Source of the DNA: Nitrosomonas marina
Lineage (GTDB): Bacteria; Pseudomonadota; Gammaproteobacteria; Burkholderiales; Nitrosomonadaceae
Assembly (NCBI RefSeq): GCF_900111605.1
Contig: NZ_FOIA01000032.1
Location: 1 to 36,382 of the forward strand
Reading direction: 5' to 3'
Length of the DNA: 36,382 nt
In this document: one piece after another, positions 26,652 through 35,300 of the stretch
How the letters are laid out: each line of letters begins with the position of its first letter
Position numbering within the stretch: the stretch's first letter is position 1
The notes under the pieces: model-generated
Databases searched by the model: none
The model's input: the letters and a program-made list of their open reading frames with translations, nothing else
Told to the model about the DNA's origin: nothing
Translations under genes and position numbers: made by a program

Positions 26652-27284
26652 ATGCTGACAGTTAATTTTTACAGCTATTTAACACAGTTAATAAACAGGG
26701 AACAACAAACCGGTGGTTCTCTGTTTATGGCCATCGGCAGGGGGTCAATACAGTGGGATAGTAGTATTCCGCAAGTAGACCGGCAAAATGCAGCATTCGT
26801 TGATGAACGGTTCCGAAAACAAGTGCAGGCGGATAATGTTAACTATGTAGACACCAATGGACAGGTATCCACAGATCCAACATCTTTACTGGCTATTAAC
26901 ATGAGGTTCGAAGCCGGCGAAGGGGAAGGGTCCATACGGGAATGCGGTTTGTTTGCCTTGAATGCCATGGAAGAGTCAGGCACTGGTCTGCTGATTAATT
27001 ACTTTTCGCATCCACGCATCGATAAAACCGCAGATTTGGTCATTGACCGACGCATCATATTAAACCTGACACCGGACCGTTTTCGCATCCAAGGACATTT
27101 AACCCGCTATCTGGGCAATACTTTAACCGAAGAGCTGCATGACCTGGACAATGAAACCGGTGCTTGCCAGATACCCGAGCTGAGAATAGATAGACGCCAT
27201 TACTTCGATACTATCGAACAGGCGTTGGCTATGGGTTATGACCATTGTGCTTTTTGCTTTGGGCGTGAGTTATCGCAAAGGTAA
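26652..27284 (+). CDS. eCIS fibre-like protein with C-terminal Cys motif
   Basis: This 210-aa protein shares with the 21095 product an IGRGSIQWD-type motif (residues 27-36) and an IRECGLFAL segment (about 96-104). The C-terminus (CQIPELRIDRRHYFDTIEQA, then LAMGYDHCAFCFG) carries three cysteines in a compact pattern. Together with nearby His residues these could bind a metal, although that is not shown. It lies 12 nt after the VWA gene behind CGGAG. The N-terminal part probably docks like a tail fibre; the C-terminal module may be a small tip. Confidence 0.65.
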   Translation: MLTVNFYSYLTQLINREQQTGGSLFMAIGRGSIQWDSSIPQVDRQNAAFVDERFRKQVQADNVNYVDTNGQVSTDPTSLLAINMRFEAGEGEGSIRECGLFALNAMEESGTGLLINYFSHPRIDKTADLVIDRRIILNLTPDRFRIQGHLTRYLGNTLTEELHDLDNETGACQIPELRIDRRHYFDTIEQALAMGYDHCAFCFGRELSQR

Positions 27285-27369
27285 ACGGAAGCGACATAAA
27301 ATAAGGAAGCCAAGTTTAACAGTTAAAGGATTTATAGCAATAGAATTTGATAAGCCTTGGGAGAAAAAA

Positions 27370-29562
27370 GTGAATGACACTAAGCAAATCCTTCATCGTT
27401 CCAGTCATACTATCGCTCAAGCAAGTCGTCAAATTAAAGGGCATAAGAAAAATGGTAAAAAAGCTCCTAAAGATTTAATTCCTAGAGTTTTAGGTAACCA
27501 GGCCATGCTTGCAAACCATGAATTCATACAGGCAAAACTCAAGGTCGGTTCACCAAATGATCAATACGAGCAGGAAGCAGATCGGGTGGCGGATCAGGTG
27601 ATGTGTATGCCGGATACAAATCTTCCTTCAGGTGAAAACAAACTCCAAACTTCAAATATTACGAATTTAAACGATCGGCTACAACGAACCTGTGCGAGTT
27701 GTTCAAACGAGTACCGCGTAGCGGAAGAAGAAAGCCGCCCGGTAATTTCAAATAACTTATGTTCCAAGTGTAGAGCTCAAACCAAACCAAATAATGAAAC
27801 GATTACACCTTTAATTCAACGCCAGGAATCGATGGGGGAAGAGGAAGAAACCCTTCAAGCGAAATCAGCAGGGCAAATACCCGTAATCGCGCCGAGTGTT
27901 GCAAGAGGAATTCAGTCCCTAAGAGGTGGTGGGTATCCCTTGCCAAAGTCGAGTCGTGACTTTTTTGAGTCACGGTTTGGGCATGATTTTGGCCGTGTTC
28001 GTGTACATTGTGATACTAATGCATCAACGCTAGCTAGAGGTATTAACGCTCGTGCCTTTACCTTAAGGAAAGATATTGTATTTGGTGCTGGCCAATATCA
28101 ACCGCAGAGTGAAACGGGTAAGAGGTTGATTGCACATGAATTGACGCATGTTATTCAACAAAATTCATCTACCCAATCGGGTACTATTATGCGTACGCTG
28201 TCTTGTCCTTCCTACGAAATGGGCGAAGAAACAGACTCCCTTGACAATGACGGTATTCTTTCAGTGGACGCCAGAATTGCAGGTAGTGATGATGAACTAA
28301 TAATCCAGGATTTTGGTATAAATTCAGCAGAGGTACCAACAGGCGCGCTGCAGACTACTGCCTGGCAACGAGCGATGTCATATATCATCGGCAATCCTCA
28401 TATACGTATAGGTATAGAAGGTATTGCTGATTGCCACGGTGATGCGCGGCACAACCTTAACCTGAGGCAAAACCGGGCGGATGCTGTTGTGGCGCTTTTG
28501 CCTCCAGATGTTCAAAACAGGATTATATTTAATTTTAGTTTTGATCCTAATCATTATCTTGCCAGTAATACTACACGAGCAGGCAGGGCACAAAACCGTG
28601 CAGTAAGAATTATTTTTCGTTCAATACCACCAAGCGGTGTAGATCCTTGTGATTCCATTATACAAGCTTCAAATTTGGATGAATATCTATTTTTGGTACG
28701 TTGCATGGAACAGAAACTTGGACTGACTAATCGGACTCACGCCACGACTGCGCTTTCTGTTCTAAGACAAATATATTATGGCAATGCAAGCTGGAGTGCG
28801 AGCCAGAACCGGGTGTGGAACTTTGTCATTCCTAATCGCCCTTGGACGCCTGGTAATGATCCACGGTCTGCATTAGGTAATACATTATTTGGTGCACTTC
28901 AGAGCTCTCAGGTGGTCGCGGGAATTGATCTGGGTCATTTGATGACAGGCCTTGATTCAATGTTAACCCCGCAAGATGTTGAACTGGATTTTGGCCGATT
29001 CGTGTTTGTCACAGGTTTAGCGAATGAGGAATGGGCAACCTGGGCAGGAGATGTCGGATCTGCGGCTGCGAACTTTACCCTTGATACCGTTTATGGCACA
29101 GTAGGTCGGCAGACTGAAATTGATTATTATCAACGTTTTGCCAGTGATACCGATATGATGGGTAATCTGGATGCATTTGCTATACGTGCCGCAGCCAACC
29201 CTGGCGGAACTCCGGACAGTAAATTAATGCGTGCGTTTAGGCCTAGAGGCCGTTTGTCTGAAATACTCTTGCAGTACTATCGTCTTACTCAAACGCAATT
29301 GGGTAGTGAACGGGTTAATAGCGTGCGTCAATTTGTTGAAGCCTACGGTGGTATAGTCAGCGGTACGGCTATCACGAATCGTGCTGTGCTTGAGGCGAAT
29401 TTATTGCCGTCTATCGAGGAATTTGCCGGACTGTTTGCGACACAAGAGCTCTTACAGCGTGGTCCTATCCCACCCGGGGCACCTGGTTCGGTATCTACAT
29501 TAAACAATGCTCTCACGGCAATGACGAGGTTATTTGTTGATTGGTTACAAGGACATTTGTAA
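27370..29562 (+). CDS. DUF4157 eCIS-associated protein with OmpA-like domain (candidate cargo)
   Basis: About 730 aa from a GTG with GGGAG 6 nt upstream; an ATG at 27238 is in frame but overlaps the previous gene by 46 nt. The N-terminus carries the signature NDQYEQEADRVADQVM (residues 63-78). Cys pairs CASC and CSKC (about 107-140) look zinc-binding. The DUF4157 domain (about 187-265, GGYPLPKSSRDFFESRFGHD) holds an HExxH motif, HELTH (256-260). An OmpA-like module follows (IGIEGIADCHGDARHNLNL, then NRAVRIIF, about 345-415), then a C-terminal region I do not recognise. DUF4157 proteins are typical eCIS cargo or processing candidates. Confidence 0.8.
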   Translation: MNDTKQILHRSSHTIAQASRQIKGHKKNGKKAPKDLIPRVLGNQAMLANHEFIQAKLKVGSPNDQYEQEADRVADQVMCMPDTNLPSGENKLQTSNITNLNDRLQRTCASCSNEYRVAEEESRPVISNNLCSKCRAQTKPNNETITPLIQRQESMGEEEETLQAKSAGQIPVIAPSVARGIQSLRGGGYPLPKSSRDFFESRFGHDFGRVRVHCDTNASTLARGINARAFTLRKDIVFGAGQYQPQSETGKRLIAHELTHVIQQNSSTQSGTIMRTLSCPSYEMGEETDSLDNDGILSVDARIAGSDDELIIQDFGINSAEVPTGALQTTAWQRAMSYIIGNPHIRIGIEGIADCHGDARHNLNLRQNRADAVVALLPPDVQNRIIFNFSFDPNHYLASNTTRAGRAQNRAVRIIFRSIPPSGVDPCDSIIQASNLDEYLFLVRCMEQKLGLTNRTHATTALSVLRQIYYGNASWSASQNRVWNFVIPNRPWTPGNDPRSALGNTLFGALQSSQVVAGIDLGHLMTGLDSMLTPQDVELDFGRFVFVTGLANEEWATWAGDVGSAAANFTLDTVYGTVGRQTEIDYYQRFASDTDMMGNLDAFAIRAAANPGGTPDSKLMRAFRPRGRLSEILLQYYRLTQTQLGSERVNSVRQFVEAYGGIVSGTAITNRAVLEANLLPSIEEFAGLFATQELLQRGPIPPGAPGSVSTLNNALTAMTRLFVDWLQGHL

Positions 29563-29577
29563 GAGAGGAAATCTATT

Positions 29578-31062
29578 ATGGCATGGAAACGGTTTATTCC
29601 TAAAAACAAATTGATCCTGAGGCCTTCGGGTGATAACAAAGTAACGCGTGAACTATCACCATGTATCACTCAGACTGATGAAACCCTGCGACGTCAACGA
29701 GCCATGGGTAATATCGCAATGGGTCAAAGTCATGACCATTACGAGAAGGAAGCCGATCAGGTCGCTGACCAGATTGTAGCAATGAAAAGCGCTGATCGTT
29801 CAGTTCCCAATAGTAGCATTGCGAGCTCAAAATCACAGGGTGGTGGTCAACCGTTAACGGATGAGCAACGAAAATATTTTGAACCGCGTTTTGGTGCCAG
29901 CTTGGGGCATATACGCATACATAATTATGATCGGGCACAGCAGCAGGCGTATGAGGTCAATGCGCGTGCTTTTACTACAGAACATGATATCTTTTTTGCG
30001 AGCGGTCAGTATTCTCAAGGCACTGAAGAAGGAAAGAGACTGCTGGCGCATGAATTGACGCATAGTCTGCAACAAACCGGCTATCGTTCGGATGCCTTAA
30101 ATTTGCGTTCTCAATTACGCATTTCATCCATGTCAGGTGAACGCCCAGTCATGCAACGTAAGGTGGATACCTGGGGCGGGGAATGGGATACGGATAGATA
30201 TACGATACATCAATCTGGCCAAAGGCGTTCGGCGGATATTAAAATACGATTTAAAGCCAATAATAATGTTAATGCAGAGTTAATAGGTCTGAGCCAGACG
30301 GTTAGGTCAATACACAATAAGAATCCAGGATTTTATATAAATAGCGATAAGTTTTATAAAGGACTTGCAATTCAGTCAGGTGATGCAATTACTGTAAATA
30401 ATGCAACAGGTGAAACCGATGAAGGGACAAGAATAGATAGAGTGAAATCATATAATAATCCTATTTATCCTGTCGATACACGCCCAAGTACTTCATTAGA
30501 TGACCCAAGTACCTCTACTAGTTGGGGACAACATGGTTATCATTATACAGACGCCACAGGGCCTCATCACAAAGATGCAACATTAATTGACGCTCCAGGA
30601 ATAGGAAGTGTTGATGTAAGTAAAGATTCAGCTCAGGTTTTTGAGACCACAGCGATTGCGACAAAAGGTCGACAGGCCGGCATGTATTACGGTTCGGTAC
30701 GTTGGGGTTGGCGTACGGATAGCGCGGGTAACTTCGATAAGATACCTTTTGCCAAAGTGTCCAATGGCGTACCGTCTTCGACCTTTATGAAAGCCGGTGA
30801 ACTGTGGAATGCCTCCAAGTCTTCAACTGGTGCCGATACAGTGGACTTGCCACTAGTGGATGTACAGGTGACGACGGCCAGCATTACCTTGAATCAGGGG
30901 TCTGTAATGCCCGCCATTTCACTACCCACAGGAACACGAGTAGAAGTTTTGCCCGGTCCGAGGTTACAAACCACCATAAGGGTGGTTGATGGGTCGCATA
31001 CCGGTTTGGTCGGCGAGATCAGCGATCAGGATGCAGCCAATCTAAGAGATGAACGCCCCTGA
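29578..31062 (+). CDS. DUF4157 eCIS-associated protein (candidate cargo)
   Basis: This 494-aa protein has the shared N-terminal signature HDHYEKEADQVADQI (about residues 52-66). The DUF4157 domain (about 88-166; GGGQPLTDEQRKYFEPRFGA, then NARAFTTEHDIFFASGQYSQ) ends in HELTH (158-162). Unlike its two relatives it lacks a CxxC pair before the domain. The C-terminal region (WGGEWDTDRYTIHQSGQRRS, then IGLSQTVRSI and SVRWGWRTD) resembles a domain seen in other DUF4157 proteins, as far as I recall. It ends with an SH3-like stretch (GTRVEVLPGPRLQTTIRVVD). The ribosome binding site is AGAGAGG. No immunity gene is certain, but a small protein follows after 6 nt. Confidence 0.8.
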   Translation: MAWKRFIPKNKLILRPSGDNKVTRELSPCITQTDETLRRQRAMGNIAMGQSHDHYEKEADQVADQIVAMKSADRSVPNSSIASSKSQGGGQPLTDEQRKYFEPRFGASLGHIRIHNYDRAQQQAYEVNARAFTTEHDIFFASGQYSQGTEEGKRLLAHELTHSLQQTGYRSDALNLRSQLRISSMSGERPVMQRKVDTWGGEWDTDRYTIHQSGQRRSADIKIRFKANNNVNAELIGLSQTVRSIHNKNPGFYINSDKFYKGLAIQSGDAITVNNATGETDEGTRIDRVKSYNNPIYPVDTRPSTSLDDPSTSTSWGQHGYHYTDATGPHHKDATLIDAPGIGSVDVSKDSAQVFETTAIATKGRQAGMYYGSVRWGWRTDSAGNFDKIPFAKVSNGVPSSTFMKAGELWNASKSSTGADTVDLPLVDVQVTTASITLNQGSVMPAISLPTGTRVEVLPGPRLQTTIRVVDGSHTGLVGEISDQDAANLRDERP

Positions 31063-31068
31063 TGGTTT

Positions 31069-31695
31069 ATGGATAGCGACATGCTTAATGAGGTTGTAGA
31101 GGCCATAACTCATGAAAGATATGTCAAGCTATTTTTACTGGGAGATGAAAGCGCGCTGAAGTCAATTTGGCGTGATGGCAATAATCGCGCTTACCTTGAG
31201 CGTATCGTTCAGGACAAGCAATTTGAAGATATTGCCCGCGTGGTGGCGTCGGAGATTTTATATAAAGAGAAGCCCGACTATCCCCCATCTGAATATGATG
31301 ATGCGTTAGCCTACGTTTATTCCCAGGCATTACGCATGACGGGCAATAATGATGTTCTTGTTTCTAAGCTGATGGGAAACCAGTGGGGGTTTCTCTATCA
31401 CGATGATGAACTGGGCGATGCTGGTAGAGAAATCCTGGGCCGACACCTGATGGCCACAGGAAATAAAAGCATTCCCTATTTGATACCGCTATTGGATGAC
31501 ACGAACCTTATATTGTATGAAGGCAGTCAGGAAGCAACTCTAGGTAACAGTTTTGGATATCGGGTTAAAGATGCAGCAGCCTATTATATTGCTAAGTTGC
31601 TTGGTATTGATATCAGGTTTTATCAGCAGATAGAAGACAGGGACAAAGAAATCAAAAAACTCAAATCAAAATTGCGCGAGGTAGGTTATGAATAA
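31069..31695 (+). CDS. HEAT-like small protein of the eCIS cargo module
   Basis: This 208-aa, mostly helical protein has an acidic N-terminal half, a HEAT-like segment (GNKSIPYLIPLLDDTNLILY, then GYRVKDAAAYYIAKLLGI), and a short terminal coiled coil (DRDKEIKKLKSKLREV). I recall similar proteins next to DUF4157 genes in eCIS clusters. Its role is unproven: chaperone, adaptor and immunity protein are all possible. It starts 6 nt after one DUF4157 gene and overlaps the Cys-cluster gene by 8 nt, so it is co-expressed with the cargo. Confidence 0.6.
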   Translation: MDSDMLNEVVEAITHERYVKLFLLGDESALKSIWRDGNNRAYLERIVQDKQFEDIARVVASEILYKEKPDYPPSEYDDALAYVYSQALRMTGNNDVLVSKLMGNQWGFLYHDDELGDAGREILGRHLMATGNKSIPYLIPLLDDTNLILYEGSQEATLGNSFGYRVKDAAAYYIAKLLGIDIRFYQQIEDRDKEIKKLKSKLREVGYE

Positions 31696-32317
31696 CAATC
31701 CAGAACTGACAATTGATCCAGCAGAGTTGGAAACTCAGGTGGTACATGGTCATTTATTTACCCATACCGCACTGACGACACAGGCCATGCGGATTAATGA
31801 AAACGAGTCATTTCTATATGGCCTGATTGATTTTCTCATTGAGAAAGGAATAGTAGAACCTGATGGTCTAAAGCAGGCTGTTAATGTGGTGCGCCAGGAA
31901 CAATTTACGCGACGTGAAAACCTGTCATTAGGTGTGGCCATCCAAGTTGAAGCCGATGCTCAGAATAGTCAATCTGTCCAAATTGATTGCCAAGAACGAC
32001 TCCCTGTCTGCAAGGCGGTGTGTTGTAAATTACACTTTGCACTTACTGTTGAAGAAATTGAAACAGGGAAAATAAAATGGGAGTTGGGTCAGCCTTATTA
32101 CAATCGTCAACACGAAAATGGTTATTGCCATAAGAATAATCCTGCTGACCGATGTTGCGATATCTATTCAGAACGTCCTACAGTGTGCAGAAATTACAAT
32201 TGTGCACAGGACAAACGCATATGGCTTGATTTTGAAAAGCAGATATTGAATAGCAAATGGATTAACGCCAATCTAGACAGAGCGCGTCGCCCTCAACTGA
32301 TGCAATTCAGTATTTAA
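31688..32317 (+). CDS. YkgJ-family cysteine cluster protein
   Basis: This 209-aa protein has the YkgJ-type metal-chelating pattern: CQERLPVCKAVCC, then a Cys/His segment (ENGYCHKNNPADRCCDIYSE), and RPTVCRNYNCAQD (about residues 100-180). This family binds zinc or iron, and a catalytic role is not established. It is often found near eCIS and DUF4157 genes. Because the neighbours carry HExxH and CxxC sites, it might supply metal to or mature them (inference). It overlaps the previous gene (ATGAATAA) and precedes the largest DUF4157 gene by 8 nt. Confidence 0.8.
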   Translation: MNNNPELTIDPAELETQVVHGHLFTHTALTTQAMRINENESFLYGLIDFLIEKGIVEPDGLKQAVNVVRQEQFTRRENLSLGVAIQVEADAQNSQSVQIDCQERLPVCKAVCCKLHFALTVEEIETGKIKWELGQPYYNRQHENGYCHKNNPADRCCDIYSERPTVCRNYNCAQDKRIWLDFEKQILNSKWINANLDRARRPQLMQFSI

Positions 32318-32325
32318 TAATTGCC

Positions 32326-35300
32326 ATGCAAACTGCTGCCCGACAACTTCAGACTAAAACCAGTTCCTCCGCGAACAGGAATAATAATGTAAAACAAAAA
32401 TTAAGAAATCTTGGACCTGAGCTGATGCTTCATCGCATTGTTGGAAATCAAGTAGCGCAGCAACTTGCGAACGGTGAACCGGAAGAACAGATTTTTTCTG
32501 AACAAATAATTGAGGAATCAACAATTCAGGCAAAAGTTGGAGTAGGTGAAGTTGATGACAAATATGAAGTGGAGGCTGATCAGGTTGCTGAGCAGGTAAT
32601 GCGCATGCCGGAGACCGCAGCGCTTCCATCCAATGAATCACTCACGATGGACAATAGCTTCATTCGACGCAAAAGTTGCGAACATTGCAGTCAAGGTGAG
32701 TTTGATCTGGTAAAGAAGAAAAAGTTTAACCAAAGTTCTGAACAAAAGGTACAACGTAAATCACAGGAAAGAATTAGGGCTTTAACCGAATCCGTTTCTA
32801 CCAAAATGGAGGCGGGCGTAGACGGTGGACAGTTGCAGTCCGGTGGTACGCCGTTGCCTAATTCTGTCAAGAATTTCTTTGAGCGACGTTTTAACTACGA
32901 CTTTAGTGATGTACGTATTCATGTTGGTTTGCAATCGGAAAAGTTAAATCAGTCGCTACATTCTCATGCCTTCACATACGCTAATCACATCTGGCTGGGA
33001 GCAGCAAAATCGGTTGAGAACTCACCTTTACTGGCTCATGAACTGGCCCATGTAGTACAGCAGACCCAGCCAAAAAGAATTACAAGTCATGTTGGTGCTG
33101 AAGAAAGGGCTTCAAGTTCGGGAAAACGGGTACAGCGGTTTGCACCTTATTGGGACCCGGCCAGTTTTGCCTTGGGGCGTAGTGGTGAACAAAACCATGA
33201 TTTGATTTTGCCTGATATTGGTGCGACTAATAGCATCTTTACCGAGGCTCCTGTTGCTAATGCAAATGCATTATCGGCGGATTATGATAAAACAGGCCGG
33301 GCCGACATGTATGATGCCTCCACTACGGTGGGTGTTTATTTTACTAGTCATCAGACAGCACGTTATTTACGCTCCAACCGGGATTTGAACTTCGCCGGCC
33401 AACGTTTCCCGCATCGCGATCAAGCAGCGCCACGAGGACATATTAATGGTAATATTACCCGGGTTGATCAGGCGCCATCAGAAATTAAAGTAGGTGACCT
33501 CAAACCCAGTCACGGTACTATCGAGGCGCTGGAAGGAACCGGTCAGGTGCGAGGCTATCTTCAAGGTTATGAAATCGCGCAGCGTGACGTCAACGAACTT
33601 TCTGCCCTTGGTCAAACCTCGCCATCCGGTGCGACCTGGAATCTCACAACGGGCTTAATGGCGCCGAGTGACATTAGTATCCCTGCGCAATTTCAGTACC
33701 CCAATGCCTCGGGACAGTCATCGCGTCGACTCATTATCAAACACAATGGCCGGCGTTTTGTACCACGTCAACCGGTAATGGGTAAAGTGTTTGTCAGTGC
33801 TGATCCCGGTAACAGGGCGATTTGGAATTATGTCTGGGTGCCGGATCAGCCTCAGCAGCTTAGCTCATTACCACGCCCGGTCGGGGACTTAGGTGCTGAA
33901 GTAAACCAGCGCTTGATAAATCCCATTATGCAGTCGCCGGTACAGAGAGCAACCAAGCTCAAACCAGGCGCGCCTACCAAAGCACCGCTTGTGGTGAAAC
34001 CCGATAAACATAAGAAACTACGTCGCCTAGTCGAAGATTCCTTTAATCGGACTCGATTGGATGAATGGAATCGGGATCACACCCGATTAACCCGAAGCTT
34101 CCGTCGTGTTGGGCGTACGGGTGAGTTTGAGGATGTTGAATTTACCGAACGAGCATTGGAAGCCCAGGAAGCAACGCAGAACAATACAAGCTTGAATATG
34201 CCCGAAATCAGTGGGACGGAAAGAAGAAACTTGCGTACCGTGGGTAAGATTCGTTTCTGGACTGGATTGAATTCCAGACCCTTCGGTATCTTTCGTCGTG
34301 TCTTTGGCCGTGCCTTTGTCCGTGTCGCCAATGCTTACCAGCGAATTCGTGAACGTTTTCGTGAACGACTTAGGAACAGACGAGCAAGCTTTAGTGCGTC
34401 GGGCCTGACTGGCGCAGCTATCCGCGCGGCATTCACCGTGATCAAACTGGCTGGGGCTTTTGTTGTGCGCGAGACTATGGCTCGAATGATTGAGTCTTTG
34501 AGAACAGGGGTGAGTAATAAACTCCGCGAGCTGATTGAGCCGGAACGTATTGAAGACTTACAGGAAAAATTACGTGAGGTTCAGGAATTACGTACACAAG
34601 TTGAAGAACGTGCAACCCAGACGGCCGATCAAATTATGGAAAGTGCTTTTGGGCCCTATTTAAGACATATCGAACAAATTGATCGTATACGAAGTATTGT
34701 CTCGGATATTGAGATGGTTGTAAATCTGGTCCGCTGGGGAATCAGGGCTGTAGCCTGTTTGTCCCCGCCTGCTGTAGGTTGCTTATGGGCATTGGGGCAA
34801 GCAGTCATTGAAAAGATTGCGGCACGGGTAGTTGAGGCGTGTTGGTTTCTACGCAGGCTGACCCCTCATCTCGCCGGCATCGGTTTTCTCCGGCAGCTAC
34901 CAGCATCTCTTGCTCAGATAATTGTTGACCGTATTCGTACAGTCATTCCACCAAGACTACATGATGTGTTTGCTGATGTGGATACCTCCGCAATCACTGT
35001 CCGACCTGAAGACATTGAATGCCCGGAAGGTGGAGGTAGATCCCTCACTCCGGAACAGGAAGCATTAATAAATATGCAGGAACGTCTGGGTGAGGAACGC
35101 TTCATGGCCTATATGGAATTCATGCGTCGTGCGGGAGTACCCAGTGGTCGGCATTTATCGGTACAGGACATTAATGAAATCGTCGAGACTGTGGTGAGAT
35201 CCGGTGTCAGTGCTGAACAATTACAGCGTTATGCGGAGCAATATGAAAGTGGGGCTTCAGGTATTCCAATAGCCATTGCCACATTCCTTGAACGGATAAG

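Noticed and set aside
4738..27284. Prophage tail region
   Set aside because: No capsid, portal, terminase, lysis or integrase genes are seen. The Pvc16_N cap, Afp15-type ATPase, DUF6519 and DUF4157 genes are eCIS markers.
27238..27369. Upstream ATG for the first DUF4157 gene
   Set aside because: It would overlap the conserved Cys-containing end of the preceding gene by 46 nt and lacks a clear ribosome binding site. The GTG at 27370 has GGGAG at good spacing.
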